The notes beneath the pieces are model-generated. The model was not told the DNA's origin. It did no database searches and was given only the letters and a program-made list of their open reading frames with translations. A program made the position numbers and the translations under genes. Below, piece after piece: positions 1 through 7,387 of a stretch of 17,346 nucleotides of DNA. The number at the start of each line of letters is the position of its first letter. Position 1 is the stretch's first letter. The stretch is from CAZQEC01 sp964591565 (GTDB lineage Bacteria > Patescibacteriota > UBA1384 > CAJBMM01): the NCBI GenBank assembly GCA_964591565.1, contig CAZQEC010000023.1, forward strand, positions 1-17,346, read 5' to 3'.

Positions 1-93
1 AACTTGAGCTACTGAAAGCTACCCTAAAGTAAGATTTCTTAATGAGCTAATACGGGATATTCAATAAATCATTTAAATCAAATATAGTAAAAG

Positions 94-352
94 CTATACT
101 TTATTCCAAAAATCTTTTTCATCAATACCGGCTTGTCGCAGAATACTGCTAGTTGTGCCAAAAGCAAGTTCTTTGTGACTAGGCACAATACTCGCTTGTC
201 AGCTCGTTAGTGCTCGCTACTCTCGGCACAATAGCGGTGCGGTCTAATTTTCGAAGTTTAATATGACTTCCACGCTGAGATACAATGTGAAAGTTATAGT
301 CCTTCACTAAAATAGTTATTACTTTTTTAGCGGAGAGCGGCTTTTTTACCAC
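94..352 (-). pseudogene. hicA: HicA-family mRNA interferase toxin, disrupted by a 43-bp insertion
   Basis: HicA toxins are small double-stranded-RNA-binding-fold RNases that cut mRNA. Reading from a GTG at 350-352, which overlaps the 3' end of hicB, the frame gives a HicA N terminus with the catalytic GSH motif (His30). It stops at a TAG (179-181) after 57 residues, the last 14 of them unrelated to HicA. If the 43-bp insertion at about 191-233 is removed, the frame continues through VPSHKELAFGTTSSILRQAGI to a TAG at 94-96, giving a normal 71-residue HicA. The upstream half keeps the catalytic His, but the C-terminal half that completes the fold is lost, so the toxin should be inactive. A programmed frameshift that restores it is unlikely. 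Confidence 0.85.
182..233. repeat. Short inserted repeat (copy A) flanked by 9-bp direct repeats, inside hicA
   Basis: GGCACAATA occurs at 182-190 and again at 225-233, a period of 43 bp. Removing one period restores the hicA frame exactly, so the extra DNA is an insertion. The inserted core (CGCTTGTCAGCTCGTTAG followed by a TGCTCGC stretch) is closely related to the reverse complement of 8601-8636 and, in its right half, to 8938-8967. It encodes nothing and is too small to carry a transposase. Confidence 0.8.
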
Positions 353-563
353 CCGAGGCCTTAATAAATGTAAATAGTGGTTTCTCGGACAATTGTGGCA
401 AAGTGGCGGGGTCTTGATCTTCTAAATACAGTTCAACGGCTTCAATTAAATTTTTTTTTGCTTGCTCAATTGTTTTGCCCTGACTGACCACACCCAGTTC
501 AAACGCCTGCGCTACGTACCACTTACCTTCTTTGTGAATTGTGGTTGAAAATTGGTATGTCAT
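327..563 (-). CDS. hicB: HicB-family antitoxin
   Basis: This 78-residue protein matches the short HicB class: an N-terminal beta strand (YQFSTTIHKEGKWYVAQ), the ELGVVSQGKTIEQAKKNLIEAVELYLED segment in two parts, and a short basic tail. HicB binds and masks HicA, and its partial RNase H-like fold is typical. No separate C-terminal DNA-binding domain is visible, so autoregulation would need another route. It is first in the module, and its stop region overlaps the GTG start of hicA. A good promoter lies 6 nt upstream of the ATG with no Shine-Dalgarno sequence, suggesting a leaderless mRNA. Since the toxin is broken, this is probably an orphan antitoxin. Confidence 0.85.
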   Translation of the reverse strand: MTYQFSTTIHKEGKWYVAQAFELGVVSQGKTIEQAKKNLIEAVELYLEDQDPATLPQLSEKPLFTFIKASGGKKAALR

Positions 564-569
564 AAGTTT

Positions 570-597
570 ATCATATCATTTTACAGATGTGATGCAA
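570..597 (-). promoter_or_regulatory. Probable promoter of hicB, leaderless
   Basis: On the minus strand a -35-like TTGCAT (592-597) and a -10-like TATGAT (570-575) are separated by 16 bp. Only 6 nt lie between the -10 and the ATG of hicB, and no Shine-Dalgarno sequence is present. The transcript should therefore begin at or next to the start codon. Confidence 0.55.
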
Positions 598-683
598 GCA
601 AGTGACTGACTGTGCTGTGAACTTAAAAGACCTACCGCATGTGTCGTAAAGGCAAGGTTGCTAGTGTTACTTAAGAGCAAATT

Positions 684-1679
684 TTATTTGTTAGTTAATG
701 CAATAATTTGGGCGGTCGAGAGCTTGTGATGATGAGAACGAGAAAGCATATTTAATTTAGTCAGGGCTAAATAGAGCCCATAAATGCGAAAGAGTCGCCC
801 GGTAAGTAAAGCGTTCAAAATATGCAATGGTAGCCAAAATAGATGCGTGAGTAACATTGACAGGCTATCAATGTTACTCCAGGTGAACAGAAAAATGCCT
901 TGCCAACCAATCGCTTGCTTGGTGCTTCGGCTGACCATTTTCGAAATTGTAGTTTCATGAAAGTGATCAACCTGACTATTCGGGACATATAATGACTGCC
1001 ACGCGCGATGCCACCCTCTCATCCCTAAATCAGCGTCTTCCCAATAAAATGGCTGATAGATTGGTGAAAATCCGCCAATTTCCATATATTTCTCGCGGTT
1101 GTAGGCGCTGGCGCCACCATCTGGATAAAATGTCGGCACGTTTTTTAGTGGTTTCGGGTACATTTCTTCCAGTGGGCGATGTCGCAATAATCCGGCAGAC
1201 CATTCGCCAACAGTGCCACCACTATAATATGATTTAGCACGGCCATGTATCAATTGACGACTAGATGCGGCAAAAATATCTTCGTTTGATAGTGCGTCAT
1301 AAAGTGGATCCAAAAAATATTTATCTGGATCAACGTCGCTATTTAATAAAATGACCACGTCGCATTTTATTTGGGCGACCGCGCGATTATTGCCGTCACC
1401 AAAACCATAATTTTGACCGAGCGTCAGCCACTCTGCACCCGTCACACTCGCCACAACTTTCTGACTATCATCGGTTGAGCCATTGTCTGCTACAACTACC
1501 CGAGTTGACACTTTGGTGTGGTGGGTAGTTTCAACCACGTTGGCTAAATATTTTTGTAAAAGCCTGGCCCCATTGTAATTCAACACAATAATGGTGCCAC
1601 TTTTGATCCAAGTTTTATTGACCATATTATCGCTATTCCATTTGCCAACGCTGGTTTTAGTCATTCTTAAATCTGCCAT
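684..1679 (-). CDS. Family 2 glycosyltransferase (rhamnosyltransferase-like)
   Basis: This 331-residue GT-A-fold enzyme transfers an activated sugar to a growing surface glycan on the cytoplasmic face of the membrane. The fold starts at TIIVLNYNG (about 29-37). DNGSTD (65-70) fits the nucleotide-binding site, NSDVD (113-117) the metal-binding aspartates, and WEDADLG (213-219) the late acidic catalytic motif of WbbL-like rhamnosyltransferases. A hydrophobic stretch at about 258-293 suggests membrane attachment at the C terminus. The first 25 residues lie before the fold, so starts at Met6 or Met19 are also possible. It is divergent from the flippase, with about 30 bp between the starts. The acceptor and donor cannot be told from sequence. 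Confidence 0.9.
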   Translation of the reverse strand: MADLRMTKTSVGKWNSDNMVNKTWIKSGTIIVLNYNGARLLQKYLANVVETTHHTKVSTRVVVADNGSTDDSQKVVASVTGAEWLTLGQNYGFGDGNNRAVAQIKCDVVILLNSDVDPDKYFLDPLYDALSNEDIFAASSRQLIHGRAKSYYSGGTVGEWSAGLLRHRPLEEMYPKPLKNVPTFYPDGGASAYNREKYMEIGGFSPIYQPFYWEDADLGMRGWHRAWQSLYVPNSQVDHFHETTISKMVSRSTKQAIGWQGIFLFTWSNIDSLSMLLTHLFWLPLHILNALLTGRLFRIYGLYLALTKLNMLSRSHHHKLSTAQIIALTNK

Positions 1680-1693
1680 ATTTTGCGCAAATT

Positions 1694-1702
1694 TGCTAAT
1701 AT
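1694..1702 (+). promoter_or_regulatory. Extended -10 promoter of the flippase gene, probably leaderless
   Basis: TGCTAATAT is an extended -10 element (TGN plus TAATAT at 1697-1702). It ends 7 nt before the ATG at 1710, and no Shine-Dalgarno sequence is visible. The same GCTAATATA sequence and the same 7-nt gap precede the Wzm gene at 16063. No convincing -35 box is seen 17 bp upstream. Confidence 0.45.
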
Positions 1703-1709
1703 AGTGTTT

Positions 1710-3203
1710 ATGAGTTTAACACAAAAAGTGGCATTCAATTCTAGCGTCATTATGTTTGGGCGTCTGGCTGGCATACTTGTTTCGCTTATTACAGTCAAAA
1801 TTCTGACCAGCAAGCTCGGACCGGCTGGATATGGCGAATTTGCGGCTATTTTGAACTACATTGCTTTTTTTGCCACATTGGCTGATTTTGGATTTTATTG
1901 GATTTTGGTGCGCGAGCTGTCGCAAGGAAACGAAGACCGATCCAAGTCCGACTATATCATCGGTAATGTGATCGCGCTACGTTCCGTTTTTGCGACGATA
2001 GTCTTGGCGTGCGCGGTGCTCGCGGTGTATTTGGTGCCAGCTGGGCTAGTGCCAATATTAACTGCTCCAGTCAAAGTTGGCGTGATGGTAGTGGCGTTAG
2101 CCACATTTTGGCAGTCTCTAAATATGACTTATGTGGCGATTTTTCAGACTCATTACCGTATGGATCGGCCGGTTCTGGCCGATGTCGTTGGACGCATTGT
2201 GTCTTTGGCCGTATTAATTCCCTTTGTGGTCTGGCATTTGAACGTCGCTTGGCTCGTCTCGGCCATGGTGTTTGGCAGTATGGCTACTTTTGCGATCAAT
2301 CTTTATTTTGCGCAACGGTACTCTACATTTAGTCTTCGGTTCAACTTTGGCTATTGGTCAAAGCTAATGCGTCAAAGTGCGGTGCTTGGTGTAGTATCGG
2401 TTCTGGCTTTGATTTATTTCAAAGTTGATGGCGTTCTCTTATCTATTTTGAAAACTTCAACAGAAGTTGGCATATACTCTGCCCCATATAAAATCATCGA
2501 AATTGTGAACTTTTTCCCAGCTGCTTTTATGGGCATAGTTTTTGTGGCTTTAGCCAATCGTTGGCGAGACAATAAAGCAGGGGCGGCTAATTTGGTCAAT
2601 CGAGCCATTGAGGTGATGATTGTGCTGTCTTTGCCGGTTTTGGTTGGCGGTTTTATATTAGCTGGACCAATTATGCGCTTCGTGTCATCGGAAGCTTACG
2701 CCAACACTCACACCTTCACCGCTATTTTATTTGGCTACAGCATCCCGATTTCGGGCATAGTGGTGCTGAAAATGCTGTTAGTGGCGGTTGGGATCGATTT
2801 TTTTGCCAATATCTTTGGCAAGGCCATCATCGCTTTTGGGTCACAACAGTTGTTATTATGGCCAAACGTAGTCGCGGTGGTATTGAACATTGGTCTTAAT
2901 TTATATCTCATACCGCGTTGGTCGTACGCCGGGGCCGCATTAGTCACAATCGCCACCGAGGCGATGGTGCTAATGGTGCAAGTGATCCTGATGAGACGTT
3001 TTGTGCAACTATGCATTCCATGGTTAATGATCGGGCGGACCATATTAGCCGTTTTAGGCATGGCTTTAGTGTTATTATGGCTGGGTGAAGTCAATGTGTT
3101 AATTAGTTTGCCCGTTGGAGCGGGCACTTATTTGGCGCTGGCTACATTAACTGGGGCAATATCGAAAGAAACTCTACGGCTGGTCACACATCGCAATAAA
3201 TGA
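1710..3203 (+). CDS. Wzx-type polysaccharide flippase (MOP superfamily)
   Basis: This integral membrane protein of about 497 residues, with roughly 12-14 hydrophobic segments, resembles the polysaccharide biosynthesis/export (Wzx, RfbX) branch of the MOP superfamily. The N-terminal part, with NSSVIMFGRLAGILVS, LGPAGYGEF and a LADFGFYWILVREL stretch, is typical. These proteins flip lipid-linked oligosaccharides across the cytoplasmic membrane. The frame is open from a TTG at 1683, but the ATG at 1710 is the better start because the extended -10 sits just before it. A family-4 glycosyltransferase follows after 42 bp on the same strand. Its presence beside a Wzm-type exporter suggests either two glycan routes or one that also handles lipid-linked units. 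Confidence 0.9.
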   Translation: MSLTQKVAFNSSVIMFGRLAGILVSLITVKILTSKLGPAGYGEFAAILNYIAFFATLADFGFYWILVRELSQGNEDRSKSDYIIGNVIALRSVFATIVLACAVLAVYLVPAGLVPILTAPVKVGVMVVALATFWQSLNMTYVAIFQTHYRMDRPVLADVVGRIVSLAVLIPFVVWHLNVAWLVSAMVFGSMATFAINLYFAQRYSTFSLRFNFGYWSKLMRQSAVLGVVSVLALIYFKVDGVLLSILKTSTEVGIYSAPYKIIEIVNFFPAAFMGIVFVALANRWRDNKAGAANLVNRAIEVMIVLSLPVLVGGFILAGPIMRFVSSEAYANTHTFTAILFGYSIPISGIVVLKMLLVAVGIDFFANIFGKAIIAFGSQQLLLWPNVVAVVLNIGLNLYLIPRWSYAGAALVTIATEAMVLMVQVILMRRFVQLCIPWLMIGRTILAVLGMALVLLWLGEVNVLISLPVGAGTYLALATLTGAISKETLRLVTHRNK

Positions 3204-3245
3204 CAGGCCTTTACATAGTAATAAGCAAATGAGGCATAAACAAAC

Positions 3246-4313
3246 ATGAAAATTGGTATTGACGCCCAAACTACACTCGGTCAAAAAACGGGGTTTGGGT
3301 TTTATGTGGAAAACTTGACGCGCTCTTTACAAAAGATCGCAGGACAAGATCAGTTTGTGTTGCTCTATCCCGATCAGGCAGAAGATTTAACCACGCCGCA
3401 ACGTTTTTGGTGGGATCAGGTGACAGTTCCACGATTGGCAAAAAAAAACCGGGTTGATCTTTTGCATCAGCCCGCTTTTTCGGCGCCTATTTTATATCCC
3501 GGTAAAAAGATCGTCACTATTCACGATGTTATTTCATTGTTTTACACCAACATTCCATTTTATTCACGCCAGTATTACTCAAAGTGGATGCCGTTTTCGT
3601 ATCGTTTTGCCGATCATTACATTACTATTTCACAACATTCTAAAAAAGACATTGTACAAAAGTTGGACATTCATCCCGATCGGATCACCGTGATTAATTT
3701 GGCGGCAGACAGCACTTATCGTTTGAAACCAAGCCGCGCAGACATTGACAAAGTGCTCAAAAAATACCTCATCACGAAGCCCTATTTATTAAACGTCGGC
3801 ACTATTAACCCGCGTAAGAACCTCGAATTTTTGGTGAGAGTGTTTGCCGATGCCAAGAAAAAACACAAATTACCACATAAACTCGTCATTGCTGGCAAAA
3901 AGGGTTGGCATTACGACCGTATTTTTCAGCTTGTGGCTAGTCGCGGACTGACAAATGATATCATATTTACTGGGTACGCCGATGATCACGATAAACTGGC
4001 ACTTTATCACGGCGCCGATTTATTTTTGTTCCCTTCGCTTTACGAAGGTTTCGGCTTGCCCCCACTTGAAGCAATGACTTGCCAAACACCAGTTATTTCC
4101 AGTAATACGTCGTCGCTCCCGGAGGTGATGGGTGATGGTGGTATTATGCTTGATCCAAATCACGAGTCGGGCTGGGTATCGGCGATTGGCGCGGTGTTAT
4201 CCAACAAATCCTTGGCGCAGGAACTGACCGTCAAGGGTAGCGCACAAACGGCCCGGTTTTCTTGGGATCGCTGTGCTAAAGAAACGCTAGCGGTGTATCA
4301 TCGCGTCTTTTAG
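3246..4313 (+). CDS. Family 4 glycosyltransferase (GT-B, mannosyltransferase-like)
   Basis: This 355-residue retaining GT-B glycosyltransferase has the glycine-rich N-terminal loop (GQKTGFGFYVENL, about 12-24). The C-terminal donor domain opens with VGTINPRKNLEFLV (about 184-197). The EGFGLPPLEA motif (267-276) is the E-x7-E signature that binds the nucleotide-sugar, and SSLPEVMGDGG follows. The family usually transfers mannose, rhamnose or similar sugars from NDP- or GDP-donors. A GAGG stretch about 11 nt before the ATG can act as ribosome binding site. It probably forms an operon with the upstream flippase and ends tail to tail with the DUF218 gene. Confidence 0.9.
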   Translation: MKIGIDAQTTLGQKTGFGFYVENLTRSLQKIAGQDQFVLLYPDQAEDLTTPQRFWWDQVTVPRLAKKNRVDLLHQPAFSAPILYPGKKIVTIHDVISLFYTNIPFYSRQYYSKWMPFSYRFADHYITISQHSKKDIVQKLDIHPDRITVINLAADSTYRLKPSRADIDKVLKKYLITKPYLLNVGTINPRKNLEFLVRVFADAKKKHKLPHKLVIAGKKGWHYDRIFQLVASRGLTNDIIFTGYADDHDKLALYHGADLFLFPSLYEGFGLPPLEAMTCQTPVISSNTSSLPEVMGDGGIMLDPNHESGWVSAIGAVLSNKSLAQELTVKGSAQTARFSWDRCAKETLAVYHRVF

Positions 4314-4392
4314 AACCTGTTTACAATCGGATGCCGAGCAAAAACACTCTCATTTCGAGCAAAAACCTAAAAGATCGCATGGCGAGCTGATC

Positions 4393-4449
4393 GTTAACTG
4401 TTAATTGCTTGCCCTCCGTAGCCTTTGGCGGAGGATGGGTTAACTGTTA
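4393..4449. repeat. Short palindromic insertion flanked by 11-bp direct repeats at the 3' end of the DUF218 gene
   Basis: GTTAACTGTTA occurs at 4393-4403 and 4439-4449, a period of 46 bp. Between the copies is a CCTCCG...CGGAGG palindrome (4413-4434), a type of small repeat common in Patescibacteria. The insertion shifts the reading frame of the DUF218 gene and supplies its present stop codon. Confidence 0.75.
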
Positions 4450-4939
4450 TTCTCCGGTGGGCTCGGTTAATGTGGGCAAAGACGTTATCGCCGCGCGGAT
4501 CTAATAAATGAATTAAGATAAATACCCATTCTAGGCACCATTGCTTAATCGTGACTGGTTCTTGGCTTGGCAAAATTTTAACCTGTTTAATATCATATCC
4601 AAACATCAAGCTTATACGAACCCGTATTCCGTGTTGCCAATTGGTCACTACACCAATCTCATCAATGTCTCGACCGGGGTATCGTGCTTTGATTATTTTA
4701 AGGCTATTAGCGATATTTTGATATGTGTCTAGTGATTTATTTTCAATAATTATTTTATCCGATAATCGAGATGCCTTTTCCTCGATCCACTGCTTCATGA
4801 CGGTGGCGTTTGGATAAGTGCCACCAGCCAAAATGATCACGTCAAAATTGCCCTCACGCCAATACTTGACCGCCGCGCGACACCGCGCCTTAGTATTTCG
4901 GATGTTAGACGATGGTACCAAGAGTACTCTCAAAATCAT
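4394..4939 (-). CDS. YdcF/ElyC-like DUF218 protein
   Basis: This 181-residue protein fits the DUF218 (YdcF, SanA, ElyC) family of Rossmann-like proteins linked to envelope biology, whose reaction is poorly defined. Family landmarks are the first strand (RVLLVPSS), the AGG turn (38-40), the ENKSLDTYQN segment (66-75) and TNWQHGIR (99-106), where polar residues and the His line the presumed site. There is no signal peptide. A G-rich stretch almost touches the ATG. The last residues, PSSAKGYGGQAINS, come from the 46-bp repeat insertion. Without it the frame would run to a TAA at 4321-4323, about 22 residues of different sequence. A probable terminator lies between it and ahcY, so it may be transcribed separately. 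Confidence 0.8.
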   Translation of the reverse strand: MILRVLLVPSSNIRNTKARCRAAVKYWREGNFDVIILAGGTYPNATVMKQWIEEKASRLSDKIIIENKSLDTYQNIANSLKIIKARYPGRDIDEIGVVTNWQHGIRVRISLMFGYDIKQVKILPSQEPVTIKQWCLEWVFILIHLLDPRGDNVFAHINRAHRRITVNPSSAKGYGGQAINS

Positions 4940-4957
4940 TCCCCCTGCATTTAGTAT

Positions 4958-4977
4958 AAAAAACGTGGCTCTGCCAC
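4958..4977 (-). terminator. Probable Rho-independent terminator after ahcY
   Basis: Read on the minus strand, GTGGC-AGA-GCCAC is followed by G and six T residues. The stem is only 5 bp but GC-rich, and it sits between the ahcY stop and the DUF218 start. That placement fits the end of the SAM-cycle operon. Confidence 0.5.
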
Positions 4978-4989
4978 TCCATAATTCTA

Positions 4990-5014
4990 AATTAAAAATT
5001 AAAAATTAAAAATT
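4990..5014. repeat. AT-rich tandem repeat of a 7-mer (AAAAATT)
   Basis: About three and a half copies of ATTAAAA occur in a row between the terminator and the ahcY stop. This is a simple tandem repeat with no coding role visible. Confidence 0.7.
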
Positions 5015-5019
5015 TCTTC

Positions 5020-6297
5020 TCAAGTTCCTTCTTCCCACGACGCCAAATAATGTTTTTGCTCTTTAGTTAGTGTGTCCATAGTCACTCCTATCGCCTCCAG
5101 TTGCAGATGCGCAATCTGATCGTCAACTTCCTTCGGCAACACAATCACCCCCGGTTGTAGTTTGCCAGCTTGCTGAATTCCATACTCTACTGCTAAAGCT
5201 TGGCCACAGAATGATAGACTCATGACGATAGACGGGTGCCCTTCGGCGCAAGCCAAATTGACTAATCGGCCTTCCCCGCATAAATAAATGGATTTTTGCC
5301 CAACGGTAAATTTTTCTAATCCGGGGCGAGTTTGTTCAACGTGCGTGGCTGATTTTCTCAAAGCAGCTGTGTCAATTTCAATATCAAAATGTCCCGAGTT
5401 GGCCAAAATCGCGCCGTCTTTCATATTTTTAATGTGATTCATGGTAATAACGTGCTTATTACCAGTTGTAGTGACGAAGATGTCACCGATGCTGGAAGCA
5501 GTTCCCATTGTCATCACCTCAAAACCGTCCATACGCGCCTGCAATGCCCGCACCGCATCTACTTCGGTCACAATCACCAAGGCCCCCATGCCACGCGCCC
5601 GAGCCGCCACACCACGACCACAATGCCCATACCCAGCCACTACAAAACGAGTGCCGGCCAGTAGTATGGATGTCGCCCGCAAAATGCCGTCGATGGTTGA
5701 TTGACCAGTGCCGTAATAGTTATCAAACAAGTGTTTGGTTTTGTTATCATTAACGGCGATGGTCGGTACTTTCAAGGCGCCGTCGGCCGCCATAGCGCGC
5801 AGGCGAATGACCCCAGTGGTTGTTTCTTCGGTTCCGACGACGAGATGCGGAATGAGATCTGCGTGTTTTTGGTGAATTAGTGTGACCAAGTCGCATCCAT
5901 CATCAATGGTGGCAAGCTTCAATCCTTGAGCCAAACCATTACGCATTTGAGTTGCGATCGCCTCCAAGCTGGCATAATAATCTTTAGTGGACTGGCCCTT
6001 CCAAGCAAAAACAGCCACCCCGCGCTTTGCCAACGCCGCACACACATCGTCCTGGCTCGAGAGCGGATTACAACCACAGATAGCCACCTCTGCACCCCCA
6101 GCGCGCAGAGTTTCCACCAGTACCGCCGTTTCTTTAGTCACATGCAAAGCCATGCCAACAATGTATCCTTTAAGCGGCTTTTCCTTGACAAAACGTTGGC
6201 GCACCTTGAGTAAAGCTCCCATTTGACTTTCAGCCCAGGCGATATTTTTTTCACCTTGAGCAGATAATTTGATATCTCTTACGCTGTATTTTGCCAT
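5020..6297 (-). CDS. ahcY: Adenosylhomocysteinase
   Basis: This 425-residue NAD-dependent enzyme splits S-adenosyl-L-homocysteine into homocysteine and adenosine, removing the product inhibitor of methyltransferases. Visible motifs are DDGCD (132-136), GTEETTTG (155-162), the catalytic region NDNKTKHLFDN (183-193, with Lys188 and Asp192 aligning with Lys186 and Asp190 of the human enzyme) and the NAD-binding GYGHCGRG (222-229). The YGTGQSTIDGI variant and the short SWEEGT ending are of the Thermotoga/archaeal type rather than the form ending in Tyr-Arg-Tyr. AAAGGA lies 5 nt before the ATG. It is the third gene of the metK operon, separated from the kinase by 142 bp filled by a repeat. Some archaeal relatives accept S-inosylhomocysteine, so the exact purine is not certain. 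Confidence 0.95.
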   Translation of the reverse strand: MAKYSVRDIKLSAQGEKNIAWAESQMGALLKVRQRFVKEKPLKGYIVGMALHVTKETAVLVETLRAGGAEVAICGCNPLSSQDDVCAALAKRGVAVFAWKGQSTKDYYASLEAIATQMRNGLAQGLKLATIDDGCDLVTLIHQKHADLIPHLVVGTEETTTGVIRLRAMAADGALKVPTIAVNDNKTKHLFDNYYGTGQSTIDGILRATSILLAGTRFVVAGYGHCGRGVAARARGMGALVIVTEVDAVRALQARMDGFEVMTMGTASSIGDIFVTTTGNKHVITMNHIKNMKDGAILANSGHFDIEIDTAALRKSATHVEQTRPGLEKFTVGQKSIYLCGEGRLVNLACAEGHPSIVMSLSFCGQALAVEYGIQQAGKLQPGVIVLPKEVDDQIAHLQLEAIGVTMDTLTKEQKHYLASWEEGT

Positions 6298-6314
6298 AAT
6301 TTCCTTTTACTTCT

Positions 6315-6437
6315 TGTCATTGCGAGCCATCGAACAAAGTGAGAGGAGCGGCAATCTGCTACTTTAGCAGATTTGATTGAAGGCGCTGAAGCGCCAGATT
6401 GCTTCGTCGACTACTTCGTACGCTTCTCGCAATGACA
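6315..6437. repeat. 123-bp palindromic intergenic repeat (CATTGCGAG family)
   Basis: The element has perfect 12-bp inverted ends, TGTCATTGCGAG (6315-6326) and CTCGCAATGACA (6426-6437). Inside are a GCAATCT/AGATTGC pair and two hairpins (AATCTGCTA-CTT-TAGCAGATT and GGCGCT-GA-AGCGCC). This end sequence is a repeat seen widely in bacterial intergenic regions. It fills almost all of the spacer between the kinase stop and the ahcY ribosome binding site, so a folded RNA would be expected in the middle of the operon mRNA. Confidence 0.85.
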
Positions 6438-6439
6438 GA

Positions 6440-7378
6440 CTAAAATTCTCTAATTTTCTTTAATGTCTCGAACCGCTCTTCGATATCGGCAAGCTTCGTT
6501 TTTGACCGATAGTCCGCGCTAAATGCTTCAGCACAACAAGACGCGATGGCGCTACCATAAATAATACTGCGACGAATCGACGCATCGGATATTACTCCAA
6601 CACCCGCCAAATATCCAATCAATCCGCCAGCAAAGCTATCGCCAGCCCCGGTTGGGTCACGTAGTTCCTCGAGTGGATAACTTGGCGCACTAAAATAGGC
6701 GTGACGCGAGAATAATAGTGCACCGTGTTCACCTTTTTTAATAATGACATATTCTGGACCCATATCAAGTAATATGCGACCGGCCTTAATTAAGTTGGAC
6801 GAATCACATAATTGTCTCGCCTCACCTTCATTGATCACCAGCATATTGACGCGCGAAATGACCTCGCATAAAGCTACTTTATTGGTGGCAATCCAATAAT
6901 TCATCGTATCCAGCACCACAAATGTCCGATGATCGAGTTGATCTAGCACCTTCGATTGTAGAGTTGGATCAAAGTTGGCCAGAAAAACAAATTGCACATT
7001 AATATAACTTTTTGGTAACTTGGGATTAAAATCGGCCAGACAGTTCAGCTCGGTTTTATGCGTTTTAGCTTGGTTCATATCATATTCATACGAGCCACTC
7101 CAGCGAAAAGTTTGGCCGCGATGCTCCACCCCAGCAAGATCAATTTGGTGTTTTTGCAGGAATGAAATGTGATCATCCGCAAAATCCTGACCAATAATTG
7201 AAACAACACCGGGCTGAACAAAATATGACGCCGCCAAAGCCGCATAAGTGGCACTGCCGCCGAGCGCATCTGCGGTTTCGCCAAACGGCGTTTTAACGCT
7301 ATCCAGCGCCATCGTGCCCACAATAACCAAATTGATAGTATCTTTTCGCACAGAAGTTACCTTTTGCCTTCTTGTCAT
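6440..7378 (-). CDS. PfkB-family carbohydrate/nucleoside kinase, probable adenosine kinase
   Basis: This ribokinase-fold kinase of about 312 residues has the N-terminal di-glycine motif GGSATYAA (40-47) and the PfkB signature DPTGAGDSFAGG (241-252), with Asp247 as catalytic base. PfkB kinases phosphorylate sugars or nucleosides with ATP. The position between metK and ahcY strongly suggests adenosine, the product of ahcY, converted to AMP. The sequence alone does not prove this; a general sugar kinase remains possible. The ATG at 7378 lies 9 bp after metK with a poor ribosome binding site. A GTG at 7351 (residue 10) follows AAAAGGT and may be the true start, giving 303 residues. Confidence 0.8.
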   Translation of the reverse strand: MTRRQKVTSVRKDTINLVIVGTMALDSVKTPFGETADALGGSATYAALAASYFVQPGVVSIIGQDFADDHISFLQKHQIDLAGVEHRGQTFRWSGSYEYDMNQAKTHKTELNCLADFNPKLPKSYINVQFVFLANFDPTLQSKVLDQLDHRTFVVLDTMNYWIATNKVALCEVISRVNMLVINEGEARQLCDSSNLIKAGRILLDMGPEYVIIKKGEHGALLFSRHAYFSAPSYPLEELRDPTGAGDSFAGGLIGYLAGVGVISDASIRRSIIYGSAIASCCAEAFSADYRSKTKLADIEERFETLKKIREF

Positions 7379-7387
7379 AATCTGGAT

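Noticed and set aside
992..1237. Plus-strand open frame opposite the first glycosyltransferase
   Set aside because: It is antisense to a gene with clear motifs and has no ribosome binding site or family likeness.
5389..5753. Three overlapping plus-strand open frames opposite ahcY
   Set aside because: They lie antisense to a well-conserved gene, have low-complexity Pro/Thr/His-rich translations and resemble no family.
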